Source: Limnephilus marmoratus (taxonomy: Eukaryota; Arthropoda; Insecta; Trichoptera; Limnephilidae). Taken from it: DNA of 64,000 bases. Positions 1-12,189 of this stretch are shown one piece after another (position 1 is the stretch's first letter; every line of letters starts with the position of its first letter). The DNA lies in contig OU862917.1 of the NCBI GenBank assembly GCA_917880885.1, positions 32,972,104-33,036,103 of the forward strand. The letters are read 5' to 3'. Both the position numbers and the translations under genes were made by a program. The notes beneath the pieces are model-generated. The model did no database searches. It saw only the letters and a program-made list of their open reading frames with translations, and was not told the origin of the DNA.

Positions 1-109
1 GGACAGGCAGCAAGAGCAGATTAAAAAAAAATTAAAAGAAATTTGTTGTGGTTACAGATTGTTATGCAAGTAAAGATATTAAAAGTTATAATTATTTAGT
101 TAATAGTAG

Positions 110-800
110 ATAAACAATAAAAATGGTTTTGGTTTAGTATATTGCGAGGTTAACTTGATTTTAAACATTTCAATGGTACAGTGGAAAATATCAATATCTC
201 TGTGCATTTCTATATTTTCATATCGTCAGCGTAAATAATGAAATCGGAATGACTGATGACATGTATGATGTCAATAAAATAAAAACAAACAGCAAGGGCC
301 CTATATGGGAACCTAGAGTTACCCCGAGGGAATGGTTATTATCTGTGACATGTAAACTTTAAGGGCAAAAGCTTGGCTTCTATGTTTAATGTAGGATGAG
401 AAACATCTGAGTAGATTTCCACTTATATTAATTTTTTCGAGTTTGTTTAAGAGTGTGTCATGATTAGAAAAAGCCTTAGAAAAATCAGTATAGTTAGAGC
501 CAACTTGTTTATTTTTGTCCGTAGAATTAAGAACAAAATCGGTGAACTGCCCCAAGTTCGACTCAACAGATCTGTTTGTTAAATCTGCAGTGTAAAGAAC
601 AGTGTTGTTATTGTTAATAATTGTGTTTTTATATAAAATGAAGAGTTGATCATTAAGGATTTTTTCCATGATTTTACCAAAACGCACAGCTTTGATATCG
701 GCCTATAATTCTCTATAGTGTGTTTATCCCCCTTTTTAAAAACAGGTCTTAAGTATGTAATGGTCCCACACTCCTGGGCTTTTGGCACCAATTGTGATGA
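110..800 (-). pseudogene. non-LTR retrotransposon RT relic (jockey-like)
   Basis: Broken RT of a non-LTR retrotransposon read on the minus strand in at least three frames. Near 690-790 one frame gives LRPVFKKGD and ENYRPISKL (RT start). From 687 down to 319 another gives TDFSKAF and SSYIKHRSQAF (central palm region). Below 319 a third frame gives a degraded GVTLGS..GPLLF and, near 230, YADD, the catalytic aspartates. Spacing fits a jockey-type RT. The endonuclease, 5' part and a poly(A) tail are not seen. Family level is inferred from motifs only. Confidence 0.75.
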
Positions 801-1464
801 ACCCTATCTAGCTGATTTAGTTTTCTAATATTCTACCTCGTAGTTAAAATCTCGTAGCTCCTATCTCGTAGCCACGTTCATAATACTACCCTTATGTCCT
901 ACTGATCACACCACTAGGTATGATGGCCTGACTTAACTCTCTTTCCAGTTCGTTTCTACCTCAGGCTCGTGATTTCAAACCCCTATACTTTCTACCCTAT
1001 CTTTTCAAATCCCTGCAATTTTCTCACAGTAATCCAGATTTAAGATTTTTAGTTCGCATTATTTCTGTATTCTTCGTTGTGTACTTTTTGTTTTAGAATT
1101 TACACCTGTTTGCATACTTAATATGCACACATATGTAGAGAAGATAATGTATTATGTGTGGTAACCCCTAGATTCTTTTAGAGAAAGGGTGAGAATTTTC
1201 CGATCTATTTAATTATTATTATTTCAGTATCTTTTACCGAATTTGATAAACTAGCCCCGCCTTAAACTTCGTGTCTATTTGATTTCTTCCGATTTAATTC
1301 TTCCTATCACCGCCGCTATCGAGGACATAAAAATAACAGTTAAAAAAATTACAACATTTTAAGAAAGAAAACTTTACCTTACCGGTGTAGGATGTTCGTA
1401 CTCGAGGGTCCAGTTTTCTCAATTGAAGTCCTTGTCTGCAACTTCCCCTAACATCATGTTTTTG
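801..1464. other. unannotated AT-rich stretch
   Basis: No reading frame, RNA gene or recognisable repeat boundary was seen between the RT relic and the 13-bp tandem repeat. Confidence 0.5.
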
Positions 1465-1523
1465 TATTCATGGTTAGTATTCATGGTTAGTGTTCATGGT
1501 TAGTATTCATGGTTAGTATTCAC
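1465..1523. repeat. 13-bp tandem repeat, about 4.5 copies
   Basis: Four consecutive units of tattcatggttag (the third with one change, tgttcatggttag) followed by a partial unit. It is a simple minisatellite just outside the 3' end of the neighbouring non-LTR element. Confidence 0.9.
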
Positions 1524-1803
1524 AAGGAGGAATGGATGGATATGAATGGATATAAAATGTTTTCTGAAAATTCGGCTCCTCCGCTATCCAAGTGAAGACC
1601 GATGAACAACAATTACAAACCGGTTTCTCCCACTACGCTTGCTAGACTTGTCCTTAGGTCCGACTTTTCCGTCTCCTCCGGATTGAATTTAACTCTACTG
1701 AGTCTAGAAGGGGTATTTCATGTCTTCCCTTATCATGTCTCTATCCGTCGAATGTGGCTTAAGCTTGTTTTTTGTTTTTGTTTTTTGTTTTTGTAACTTT
1801 ATT

Positions 1804-1830
1804 TAGATGTAAGCAAATTTCATACATCTA
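1804..1830 (-). other. 3'-UTR terminal hairpin of element 1
   Basis: TAGATGT (1804-1810) pairs with ACATCTA (1824-1830) around a 13-nt loop, less than 15 nt from the element's tail. Comparable hairpins occur near the tails of elements B and C. A role in RT recognition is inferred. Confidence 0.5.
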
Positions 1831-1981
1831 GTATTAAAAAACATATAAAATACATAATAAAATAAACAGAGTCATAAAATTATAACGGAAAGAATACAGT
1901 TTAAAAAAAAAATACAGTTACTCCAGTTAGAAATACAAAAAATAGGGTTTAAGACATACAGTTAATACAAATAAATACAAT

Positions 1982-4123
1982 TCATAAATTTTTCTTAATG
2001 TATGTAGCACATGTTTTACGAAAAGTGCCAAGACTTGAGGCTTCCTTTATGTAATTTGGTAGGTTATTATAAAGTTTTTGACCTTTATAAAACACGCTGT
2101 TCTGTGTACACGTAAGTCTAGTTTTAGGAAACCTGAAGTCTCGGCAACTCCTCGTAGGATAATTGTGAATATTTTCATGGTACATAATATTAGTTTGCAG
2201 ATATTTAGGGAGCATGTTATTTTTAAGCTTGTACATCATTGTTAACGTATTATATATTATATGTTGTTTAGTTGTCATCATATTTAGGTTTTGTAACATA
2301 GTTTTAACTCTAGTAAAGATATTACATTTCAGAATCATCCTCATTCCCCTATTTTGTATAACTTGTAGTTTATTATTTTGGGTCTCCTTACATAAGAATA
2401 GAACACTAGAACAATAATTTAAATGAGGAGTTACAATAGAATTGTATACAAGGTGCGTTGTCTTGAGATCCAAGATATTCCTAATCCTTTTTAAGAAGCC
2501 AAATTTTTTAGCAATTTTCTTAGATATATAATCAAAGTGTTTGTCGAATTTTAATTTATCATCTAATATTACACCCAGATATTTAATATTGTTAACCCTT
2601 TCTATATTTATGTTATCAATGGTTAGTATTGCATGTTCAGTTCCACCTTGACTATCCATAATCAAAAATTTAGTTTTCATAACATTCAGTTTTAGTTTGT
2701 TTATGTTTAACCAAAGCGTTACATTATTTAAGTCATTTTGTATCTCTTCAATGGCATCCTGTAAATTTTTTCTGGCTATATATAACAATGTATCATCAGC
2801 AAATAATTTAATGGCACAATGCTTTAAAACTTTAACAATATCATTTTTATATATAATGAATAACAATGGACCTAGGACAGATCCCTGTGGAACACCTTTG
2901 CTAGTATGACGTGGATCAGATGTTATTCCACCATATTTTGTTACTTGCGTTCTTTCTGATAGATAATCAACAAACCAATTAATTTCTTTACCGTTAATTC
3001 CAATATTTCTTAATTTTTTTATTAATCTGTCTCTATCGATTGTTTCAAATGCCCCTTTTAAGTCTAAAAATACTGCAATAATTTTACTGTTTTTATCTCT
3101 ATAATTTTTCCATTCTTGTATTACATAGTTAATAGCGGTTTCACAAGAAAATTTATTTCTAAAACCCGATTGTTGTCGAACTAATATCTGCTTTGTTTCA
3201 AATATTCAGTTAATTGCTCCTTTACAATGTATTCAAGTATTTGTTCATATTTGGGAAAGCAATTTATCGGTCGGAATTCGTCAAATCTTTTTGGGTTATC
3301 GATTTTCGGAATAGGAGTTATTACAGATGTCTTCCAAGTTTTGGGAAACACTCCACTATTCAGAGATTTATTGATAATTTGGACCATCGATTCGCCAATA
3401 ATATTAATGGAGTCTTTGATTATATTTATTGTAATACCTTCTGGAGGTTCTTTCGATTTCATGTTACTTAAGACTCTTTTTAAGTATGGTAAATCTATAT
3501 TTTTAAACTTAAACTCTTCATCGGTGCATACAGGCCTGTCTATGTCTAGTTTGTTAACAGGACATTCTGGAATACTTTTGCTTATAAGATCTATGCTCGA
3601 AATAAAGTGCTTGTTAAATTTTGTAGCTATATTCTCAATTTCTTCTTCATTTCCATCTGGGAAATCAATCGATTTTACAACTTCTTTTTGTTTGCCCTTT
3701 ATGATTTCTTTTAGTGTTATCCAAAGTTTTCTTGGGTCATTCTGTTGTGTTTCTAATTTTTGTTTATAGTAATCGCACTTATGTTTTTTTAATTTGTTTT
3801 GAATAAAAATTGCGAATTTTTTTATATGCATTCCATTTTTCATTGGATGGTTCCAATTTTGCCGCTTTATATGCATTATATCTCTGTTTTTGAAGGTTAT
3901 GTAACGGTATCGAATACCATCTGTTAGTATTTTTAAGCTTAACCCTTCTTATCGGCATATTTTTATCCATTGCGGACGTCATAATTTTGACGGAATTTTC
4001 TGCTTTGTCATTTAACGAATTAGACTCAGTAATTTGTGAGATACCATTTTTTAAAGTTTCACAGAATTTAAAGTGATCATAGTTCCTTTTATCTCTGTAA
4101 ATAATTTCCCTTGACTCATTTTT
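1982..4123 (-). pseudogene. ORF2 fragment: linker plus reverse transcriptase, two frameshifts
   Basis: Read from 4123 down: a linker rich in Lys/Tyr (NMPIRRVKLKNTNRWYS), then a frameshift near 3800, then the RT fingers (PKTWKTSVITPIPK, FDEFRPINCFPK). A second single-base frameshift lies near 3190 (LKQSRY in one frame, LVRQQSGFRNKFSCETA in the next). The frame is then open to 1982 with AVFLDLKGAFETIDRDRL, GVPQGSVLGPLLFIIYKND and the catalytic FADDTLLYIA, followed by LKLNVMKTKFL, YLGVILDDKLKFDKHFD and the C-terminal thumb/tail. RT copies RNA at the target nick. Only two lesions over about 710 codons, so this copy is fairly young. The ATG at 2866 is internal, not a true start. Confidence 0.85.
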
Positions 4124-4130
4124 TTTTATG

Positions 4131-5836
4131 CTTGACTTATTTTTTTTTTATGCTTTTAAGCTTGTGATAGGCAGATCCATCCTCCCAAGTGACCGACCTA
4201 GCGTTACACTCCACCTCTGACTAGCTAAAATGCACCTCATGAGCCTTATATTCGCTTTCAGGTTCGACAAGGACTTGCGGTATGCAAATAACCTATAGTT
4301 TTAATGCCGCGTCAGCGTATTGTCCACATACGTCCTTCCTCTCCCCGCATGCCCCATCTCGACAATACCGCCACAGGATCAAAACTCTCCGTTCAGAAAG
4401 GTTGACACTTACATTTCCGGTTAGCTCATAAATGCATACCGAAGCCTTGAAGTTTAAGTTCGAGAGCAAATTTAGAATTCAGGACTGTATGATTATTTGA
4501 ACAAAAGTGTTTTTTAAATGAGGTCACTAGTTCCTTGTGTGTTAGGTATCTAGGATAGCGGGTGATTATGGATCTTAGATACCTTACTTACCTATACTTC
4601 CTATGATTTTTTTCTAAAACAAATGAAACAAATCATGTTGTAGCATTGTAAGTTATCATTGAACTCAATGACCTTCTGAATAATTGTGATAGGCTCTTTT
4701 TGAGTTTGAATCTAGTCACAGTATTTTTCTTTGCGAAATTTTGTATGCTGAATCAATGCTACCTATTGGCGATCGCTCTAGTATAATCAAGTTGTTTAGA
4801 ATTGAGTGAATTTAACGTCGATGTTTCACATATTGACTGAAATTTCCGTGGTAAACTATAATTGATAAACTCATCCCTTAACATTAATGCTTTGTTTTGT
4901 TTGTTCGTTAATGGAATCTAGGTGACTGTGTCAATGGATGACTTTGAACTCCAATCGAAATTTTCTATACACAATCGAAGGTCATATAACATACCCTAAT
5001 CATGCTAGTGAAGGGAAGGGATAGGTATTTGTTATGCCTATCAATTTGCTATTTGCAATGATTTTAGTGTTACATATTTCATTTCTCATGCTTATTTGTT
5101 TTTTATTTTATTTATGTGTTGATGTTAATTATTTTTCCCTCATCTTATTATTGTCTTTATTTTGTAATTTTAAAATATGGAATGTATTGCATTGCACTTC
5201 CCCTGCTTAGTCATTCCCCTGCATAGTCATTCATACGCGCCTCGACACGTTTTATATGAGTTTAAATAAATTAGCGTATTTACCTAACTGAAAAAAATAC
5301 CTACAAATGTGGCCTAATTTAAAAGTAGGTATTTCCTGTTTGACTTGCTTTCGAGCTGGTGGGAATTGTTATCCTGCGTGGAGAAATAACATTCTTCTTT
5401 AATTAGTAACAGTGTGTTTTAGTAGGATTGTTAGACTTCAAAGGTTCGATAGATTTATTGCTGACGTACGCCCGTCCCTTTTCGCCTTGTCTCTGAAAAT
5501 AATTTATAATTGGTTTAATCTTACCAGCCTCGATCGATTACAATTTTTCCAGTCGGGAATTTTATAACATCGACATTGTGATCGAGGCTTCCTTTTTTTG
5601 TTTCCTAGCTAATGGATTCCTATCGGCCTTTTTGAGAAATGACCCTCCCTAAAGTCTTCAAATATCTGTCTATTATAAGATTCACTTCGATATTTTACTT
5701 AGTTTTTCAACTTTTTTTTATTTCATTCGCATTTGAGAAATGATTTATCAAATTGCAAATCAGATGTTTCAATTTTAAAATCCGGAATAAGGTAAAGTAC
5801 TTTTTTAGATTTTCACGGCCAAAAATATTTTTCTTA
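4131..5836. other. intergenic stretch, no gene seen
   Basis: No credible coding sequence or RNA gene. Minor structure only: a short direct repeat of ttcccctgc(t/a)tagtca near 5200-5233, and an inverted CCTCGATC/GATCGAGG pair near 5527-5588. Confidence 0.5.
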
Positions 5837-6003
5837 TTAATTTTTGGGGTATTATGCCATGTTGCGCTACCTCCTTCTTTAGCCAACGTTTCGGACAGCG
5901 TTGCAGTGTCCATCATCTGGGCAGATGTGTATACAACGCTGTCCAAAACGTTGGCTAAAGAAGGAGGTAGCGCAACACGGCATAATACCCCAAAAACTAT
6001 TAA
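5837..6003 (-). mobile_element. Penelope-like element end, foldback with hammerhead-like core
   Basis: Arms 5837-5903 and 5934-6003 are near-perfect inverted repeats (about 67-70 nt) with a 30-nt centre. Read on the minus strand, 5922-5882 has the order of a type I hammerhead. GCC comes first, then CAGATGA (consensus CUGANGA, one mismatch), then a helix II of GGACA...UGUCC preceded by one extra U. GAAA, a short self-complementary AACGUU, and GGC complementary to the opening GCC complete it. PLE long terminal direct repeats in animals are known to carry such ribozymes. No RT is attached here. Activity is untested, and the C-U-to-C-A change may disable it. Confidence 0.6.
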
Positions 6004-6049
6004 CAAAAAAAGGTAAATTACTATTTATCCTGAATATTTTTATATCACT

Positions 6050-6445
6050 TTTCCTTCTTCTAACACAGCAAACTTATTTTGTGGCACCATTATGATTGAA
6101 ATTAATAAATTACTTCGTTTTTACCACTATTTATTGTTTATAAAACCGACATATTTCGTCAGCAAAGCTGACTTCTTCAGGGTTTTGACAGAACTAATTT
6201 TAAAAATAGACATATATATATATATATAGGTCTCTTTTCTCTATTACCTATATATATGTCTATTTTTCTATTATCTATACCTATATATATGTCTTTTTCT
6301 CTATTACCTATATATATGTCTATTTTTAAAATTAGTTCTGTCAAAACCCTGTAGAAGTCAGCTTTGCTGATGAAACATGTCGGTTTTATAAACAATAAAT
6401 AGTGGTAAAAACGAAGTAATTTATTAATTTCAATATCACTTTTGA
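6050..6445 (-). mobile_element. Penelope-like element terminal repeat, 124-bp-arm foldback
   Basis: Arms 6095-6218 and 6311-6434 are inverted repeats flanking a 92-bp centre rich in tatata and copies of tctattacctatatatatgt. Each arm contains a hammerhead-like unit. The left arm (minus strand, 6186-6142) has AAAACC, CTGAAGA, helix II GUCAGC/GCUGAC, GAAA and GGTTTT. The right arm (plus, 6343-6387) has CTGTAGA, which loses core A6. Beyond the left arm (6094-6050, minus strand) lies ATGGTGCCACAAAATAAG, the same peptide start (M-x-P-Q-N-K-F) as PLE1's open reading frame at 38796. This supports assignment as a PLE terminal repeat cut just inside the ORF. Confidence 0.75.
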
Positions 6446-9400
6446 ATTAGTAACCGTAGATACGCACGTTTTCTAAGTGTTCGAGTTACTATCACTATTG
6501 TTAATTATAATTCGTGATTTAATTCACAATGAAAATTTAAGGCACCTTATTATGGAAACACTGTCGCAAAACCATGACTCGAGCAATTCGTTATTGTTAT
6601 TTATTTTACCGATGTTAAGTAATTTAAAGTAAAATTATAGTTTTAATTTATCACCTTTAGTTAGTTTTTAAAAAATCGCGTGATGTGTTTTCTTTTATCC
6701 GGTACACTATATTTATTTTAAGACACTGTATTTTTGTTAAATATTAGAAACCCAAAAACTGTATGTTGTAAGAGAAAACCCCGAATATTATTAAAATTCT
6801 AATTTACTGGATTTAAAAAAAATTTTATTATAAAACACCCAAACTTTCACGAAGTATTATTTAGGCACTTTTCCGGACTCTCTGTTGGTCGTCTTTGAAA
6901 ATTTTACTCCTCAATTTTAAAAGGGGGATTATACATTGAATTTACTACTTTGCAAACACTTGTAGAAATTTCAACTTTCAATAAAGAGTTTTCCACGACG
7001 ACTCGTATAACCGCGCACTTTTACGTTTGTTCATGGACCCCGGACTGCACCCGACCTGCCAACGGACTTCTCTTCCATTCTCAAACATGGCGTTTTAAGG
7101 ACTTCTTAGAGCTCTCTCTTTATAGGAAAACGACTGATTTTTGATCCCCCAGACCTTCATAAAAAAAACTCCCAAATTCGGATACTCCGTATATGACCTT
7201 TTGTTAAATCTCTGATACCTAATCTCCTATCTCATGTTTTAGATCCAAACTAGTCTAGTATCTCTCTCTCGTAGAAAATCACATAAATTTTCTCATTGTC
7301 ATGTATTTATATTAGAATTTTTACGTACTTGGTCATAAGTCATTGTTAATGCCCACACCATAAAAAGTAATTGATTTTTTCTACAGTAAACACCCATATT
7401 TCGCTTGTGAAATTCTGTTTACATCGTTTCACTTAAACGACCTCCTTTATTACTTAGAATCGTGTTCTGTAAATTTATTTATAAAATATCATGTCAACAA
7501 AGTGATAGCCAATCTTTTCCTCTTGTCCAACGATTAGCAATTCCTTTGACGATTCACACGTATTTCCCAGCGTCAGGCTACGTTATGCATCTTTTCCTGT
7601 GATTTGGTGACCAAAAATGTTGTTGTTGTTGAGTGACCAAAAATGTACCGCGGTCTTAGATATGTAATTTTCTCAATCTCCTGTTTATCGTGAACGGTGT
7701 TGTCAGATCAGAGTCATCTTTATGCCGCTGCCATTAAAGTTAATTTAAGTAGTTCTAATTAGTTTTCTTTTGAGATATCAGTTTCTAATAACTTCGTTCT
7801 ATCGTTCCATCTCCGTATCAAAAGGTTTTTCCACTTTTTCAGGTTATTATCTTCAGTTTGCGAAATTTTACGAGATTCTTCCCGTTTTTTGTGATCATTC
7901 CAGGTCGGTTTTAATCAAATCTTCCCCTGGGACCATTCATATTACGTTTTCCGTGCCCTTATTGGTGATTTATCATTTATTTATTTTCAACATTCCCGTC
8001 TAAGATTTCTTTCGTTTCCATTTGAAATCTTAAACCTCCAGTTCTCGATCGCGCCTTATGTAAATTGACCCGGGGTCATCAATCTTCCTATTCTTTGTCT
8101 TCAGCTCTGTTTACAATTTCGTTCGTTCAACTTTGGTTCCTGTGAGAAAGAAGTCAAGGTCGCTCGAGCTGGTCAAAATTCACTATAACCATACACGCCC
8201 CTTATTTCTCTGATTGGTTTAAATTATTATTAATAGCTTCACTCAATCCCTTATTGGTAGAATTTAAACTTTCTTTGTTCTCGAGATAACTATGATATGG
8301 GGCTTCCCACGCTCCAGTCTTTATACAGATCTCTGTAATAGTTTCCCATTTTTCATACAGGTGCCGCCGAATGTACTGATTCTTCCACGTAATATTTAGG
8401 AGAAAAAAAATTCCTTGTAGGCTTCTCACAGGTTGAAGGCTGCCATTCATCACAAGTTCAAAAACTTTTTTTCAAAAAGTAGGAATTACATTTTCTTTGA
8501 AAGAACGTGTGAACAGCAATGTTACCGGGAAATAAGTTGTTCAGCACAATTAAAAATAAAAGTTGAATGTAATTTATCACAACTAGCACCTTTTTTTGTT
8601 AACATTTTTCAGATATTTAAATACTAAAGATGTATGTTATATTAATATTAATCGAATTTAAATATATTCAACTCGTGTTATTATTATTGACTATATCTAC
8701 ATTATTTATGGGAATGTTTTTAGTTTGAGAAAAACAGGTTGAAAATAATCATTAAAAAGATTGCAAATTTGTTGCCCAATACTTAGAGAAAAGTTTCCGC
8801 GGAACCTGTTATTGGATGTATCAGAGGAAGATTGTTTCGATTTCACGAAAGTCCAAAAACATTTCACATTATTCATTGTGTTTAACTCCGCATTATTTAT
8901 TTAGTTTGCAAGTATTGTTATGTGTTCACAAGAATTAGAGTAATATTAGAAAATAGTAATATGAAAAAATATTGAATTACGTATTGTAATAAATGTGTTA
9001 AACCGTAATCTCTAAAATAAATTATTATGAAACTAAACAGAACTCATGAATTATAAAAAATATCAACCCCATAACTATTGTTGCGTAAACTATGTAGTCT
9101 TAACATCACTATTATCAAAAACGATGACTCTCTCCCCCCGACCATGCACTCCTAGCCTCGACACTAAATTGTAACTTAAAAAAAGAATTATGTTTTGGAA
9201 AGAAGAAGCTATGTTGGTATGTTTTTACAATTTTGAAATTCTTTATGGGAATTGAGTTAGTAGAACTTTTTTCTTAAATAATATTTTCCGATAAATTATG
9301 CAAGTTTAACAGTGAATGCTTACGTTAATACGAATCGCATCGAAAATTTAAAAACATACGGACATAGCTTTTAATAAATTGATTTCGTGCAATTTTCGAT

Positions 9401-10007
9401 GTAGAAAAGTTTTTTTTCCCGGGCGTCGTTTTTGTATGGGCCGAAAAGCGAAATCTATCATCTTACGAATAAGTTACAGTTTCCGAGAGTGATTTTTCGA
9501 GACATTTTTCAAATAAATTAAACTTATGGTTTTCTACTACCTCACTATCTACCTACTACCTAACTGGCAACTTATTGTTTTTCTACTTTTACAGTGTAAT
9601 TTATTTATTATATAGCATAAGTATACATGTACATAGTAACCATAATATTATTAATAACTATCAAATATCTATAACAAAAAATAATGTACACTACATTTCC
9701 TGCTACAAGCTAATGCTTCCATCGATAGGGCATATATACACAAAATATTTGAAAAAAAAAATTAAAAGCAGGTTAATATAATTGTACCTGAAAAAAAAAT
9801 TAAGCATCATCTGCCGTGGGCCACAGTTTGACGAGCACAGGCCTAGGGGATCCGTTCGCGGTAATATAGGGGCCTGGATACAAATAAAGCAATGGGGTGA
9901 AATGGGAGACAGCACAATAGGTCCATGGCCTGAGTGCTCACGGGACCTATTCATGTACTGCCTTAGCTTTAATAAATATTAAATAATGCTTTTATATTTT
10001 CTTTTAG
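6446..10007. other. long stretch without recognisable gene
   Basis: AT-rich DNA in which short open frames show no domain, codon bias or flanking signals. The last 40 bases (pyrimidine-rich, ending ttcttttag at 10007) form the 3' splice site of the next exon. The 9830-9960 part is locally GC-richer and may be an old repeat, but I could not assign it. Confidence 0.5.
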
Positions 10008-10307
10008 GAATATTGCTAGTTGCCATTTTCGCTGAAGCGTGTAATACACAAACCCCAACAGGCGCTAATAAAGATATTGTACCGCAGAATCCAAACTGTG
10101 TGGATGAAGGAGTTGCTCAAGAAAAAAAAAAAAAAAACTACAATACTAAAAAGTGTACCTGTGGTCCATACATGGGTTGTATAAGATATAATATTCCAAG
10201 CAGGAAATTGAGTTGGGAATGCTATATGACATCAGAAGGAAGGCGCTTAGCAATTTATGGAGATTGCTATTTTGACATCGTGTGCTGTCTTGAATTAAAA
10301 TCATACA
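10008..10307 (+). CDS. exon of a secreted Cys-rich protein gene (exon A)
   Basis: Preceded by a good acceptor (tttatattttcttttag) and followed by a strong donor (ACA|GTAAGTG). The frame reads GILLVAIFAEAC, the hydrophobic core and cleavage region of a signal peptide. It continues as a hydrophilic segment with nine cysteines (KKCTCGPYMGC, SWEC, GDC, IVCC). An in-frame ATG at 9986 exists but lies in the presumed intron, so the true start is probably in an unseen upstream exon. If the ATG at 9986 were used instead, the protein would still begin with a signal peptide. The exon enters in phase 1 and ends with one spare base, which joins in frame to the exon at 34761. The product is inferred to be extracellular; the family of this N-terminal part is not recognised. 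Confidence 0.5.
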
Positions 10308-10897
10308 GTAAGTGCAATACTCAGGCCCAATGGTTTGCAAAAATTCATATATAACATTGTCATCGAATGGCCATTCCGAGCCATTTATTTTTATTTTTTT
10401 TACATTGAAAGGTCTCCATTAAACGCCGATTCTTTGTGTGCTTCAGCTTTCTACCAAATTGTAATAACTGAAACTTGAGAAAATGATAATTATCTTCTTC
10501 TACTGATCATTAATTGTTCAAAATCCGAAACGGACTTAGAATCGGCATTTAACAGGAATTTTCCAACTGTCAAAAAAAAGGCGCGGAAAGGCCATTTGAT
10601 GACTTTGTGGCATGTGAATTTCTGCGAAATAATTGGACTTTTTAGAACAATCCCACAAGTCTCTTTTTAGAATGATATCAATTAAGCTCTAGGAAAAAAC
10701 AAAGGCTACCGTCTAATTGTGCCAGTGTCATTTCATTCCTCTTTACAAAATTAATCATTTTATATAGATAATAGTTTTAAAATAGTATTGTAAATTAGTG
10801 TAATATAGTTTTTACTTGTTTATTTGTTTTCACTGTAAGTATTTGTGTTATATAATTGGTTCTTCGGAGCAGTTAAGGTAAGATTTTTTTTTGATTT

Positions 10898-11697
10898 GTG
10901 TGCTGTAGATTTATTCGAAAATGGATCAAGAAAACGACCTCCATGCAAAACGACTCCCTTCCAAATAATTCTGTTTTACAGGATGTAATTCCGTCCACTT
11001 CTTCCTCGATTTCAAATATAAGTCCAGCAAGCCCTTCCACCACACCTGCCCCACTGGTAAACAATACTCCTTCACAAATGTCACGTCTGTATAATAATCT
11101 TGATAGACCACCTTACATTACACACGTGACTAAAATTTCAAAGGATGAAAAACAATCAAATTTATACGATGTGGACTTTGGACATTTTATGTTTAAAAAT
11201 AAAATCCACCCTATCTGGAATGGAGTAAAATCGGTTGGGCGTAACCGTCTTTCTGTTGAATTCAAGACAGTGGCTGAGGCCAATAGCTTTGTAAAATCTG
11301 ATGTTGCCAAAAAAACTTGTACAACGTTTTCATACCTACATATCAGGTTACAAGGCTAGGTGTCACAAAAGGAATCCCACCGCACTGGTCGATAGAGGAC
11401 ATCCTGGAAAACATTACTGTTCCTCAAGGTTTCGGAAAAGTTTTAAAAGCGCGTCGTCTAAATTACAGGTTTAATACGGGAAACTCTGTAGAATGGAGAC
11501 CCTCCCAATCCGTTGTCCTAACATTTGACAGCAAAGACCTTCCTCAAAATGTTACTATGTTTAACGTCTCTCTACCAGTAGAGCTCTATGTGTTCCCAAC
11601 TGTGCAGTGCTACAAGTGCTGCAGATTTGGACACACAAAGAACCTCTGCAGATCAGAACCCCGTTGCTTCAAGTGCAGTTCGTCCCATAGTGGCGAT
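10898..11697 (+). pseudogene. element A ORF1 (gag-like), first part
   Basis: Gag-like ORF1 of a jockey-type non-LTR element. It begins with a Ser/Pro/Thr-rich N-terminus; plausible starts are the ATG at 10943 or one upstream in frame. A conserved middle follows (PPYITHVTKISKD, RNRLSVEFKTVAEANSFV). A one-base frameshift near 11340 in aaaaaaacttgtacaa shifts to a second frame, GVTKGIPPHWSIEDILENI, then the CCHC knuckle CYKCCRFGHTKNLC and the start of a second one, CFKCSSSHSGD. The frame is cut at 11697 by insertion of element B and resumes at 17081. ORF1 protein binds element RNA. Confidence 0.8.
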
Positions 11698-11790
11698 TTT
11701 TTATTATTTTTTTTATTTTTTTTATTAAACCAATACATATAATATACAAAAAACAAATATATATAATATATAATATTGGTGGTAACAATA

Positions 11791-11825
11791 CCTCCCTAAT
11801 TGAGAAATTCTCGTGTTTAGGGAGG
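11791..11825 (-). other. 3'-UTR hairpin of element B
   Basis: Outer stem CCTCCCTAA (11791-11799) pairs with TTAGGGAGG (11817-11825). An inner stem GAGA/TCTC encloses AAT (11802-11812). Element C has the same outer 9-bp plus inner GA/CT stem layout with different bases, so structure rather than sequence appears kept. Confidence 0.6.
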
Positions 11826-12189
11826 GAGCATTATCAGATTGACAGTACTATACATACTTGACAGTTGTTATACATAGAAAAAATATTAGTTGGCATTTTT
11901 GTTCACAGTGGAAAATATAAGTTGGCACATCGTAATACATATCTAAAACTAGTTAATGGTAAAATGTTTTTTAAGTTTTTGTTTAAAAATTTCATAATTC
12001 CTTTCGGATTGTATTTCTTTAGGGAGTTCGTTAAAGAATTTTATGGCTGAGTATGTGTAATGATGTTGGGCTGTTGTTGTGTTAAGTTTAGGGATTATTA
12101 TTTGTCCTAAGGTTCTCGGTCTGGTGCTAAATGACTTTGTTGTTAGTTTATCTTTGTGGATTTGAAGTAATGCAGTTTTTTGATAAATT

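Larger units (their letters stand above)
1769..4130 (-). mobile_element. 5'-truncated non-LTR retrotransposon (element 1)
   Basis: Minus-strand element. Its 3' end lies at low coordinates, with an A-rich tail of CAAAA/CAAAAA units at about 1769-1795 and an AATAAA-like signal just upstream. A 7-bp stem (TAGATGT/ACATCTA) lies at 1804-1830, close to the tail. Coding sequence starts abruptly near 4125 within the endonuclease-RT linker, so the 5' end is truncated. It is bounded there by short T-rich direct repeats (tttttttatgctt). Related in layout to elements B and C, but with a different tail. Confidence 0.8.

Noticed and set aside
9575..9982. Short plus-strand frames just before exon A as the missing first exon
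   Set aside because: None has a donor in the right phase joined to a hydrophobic signal-peptide start that I could defend.
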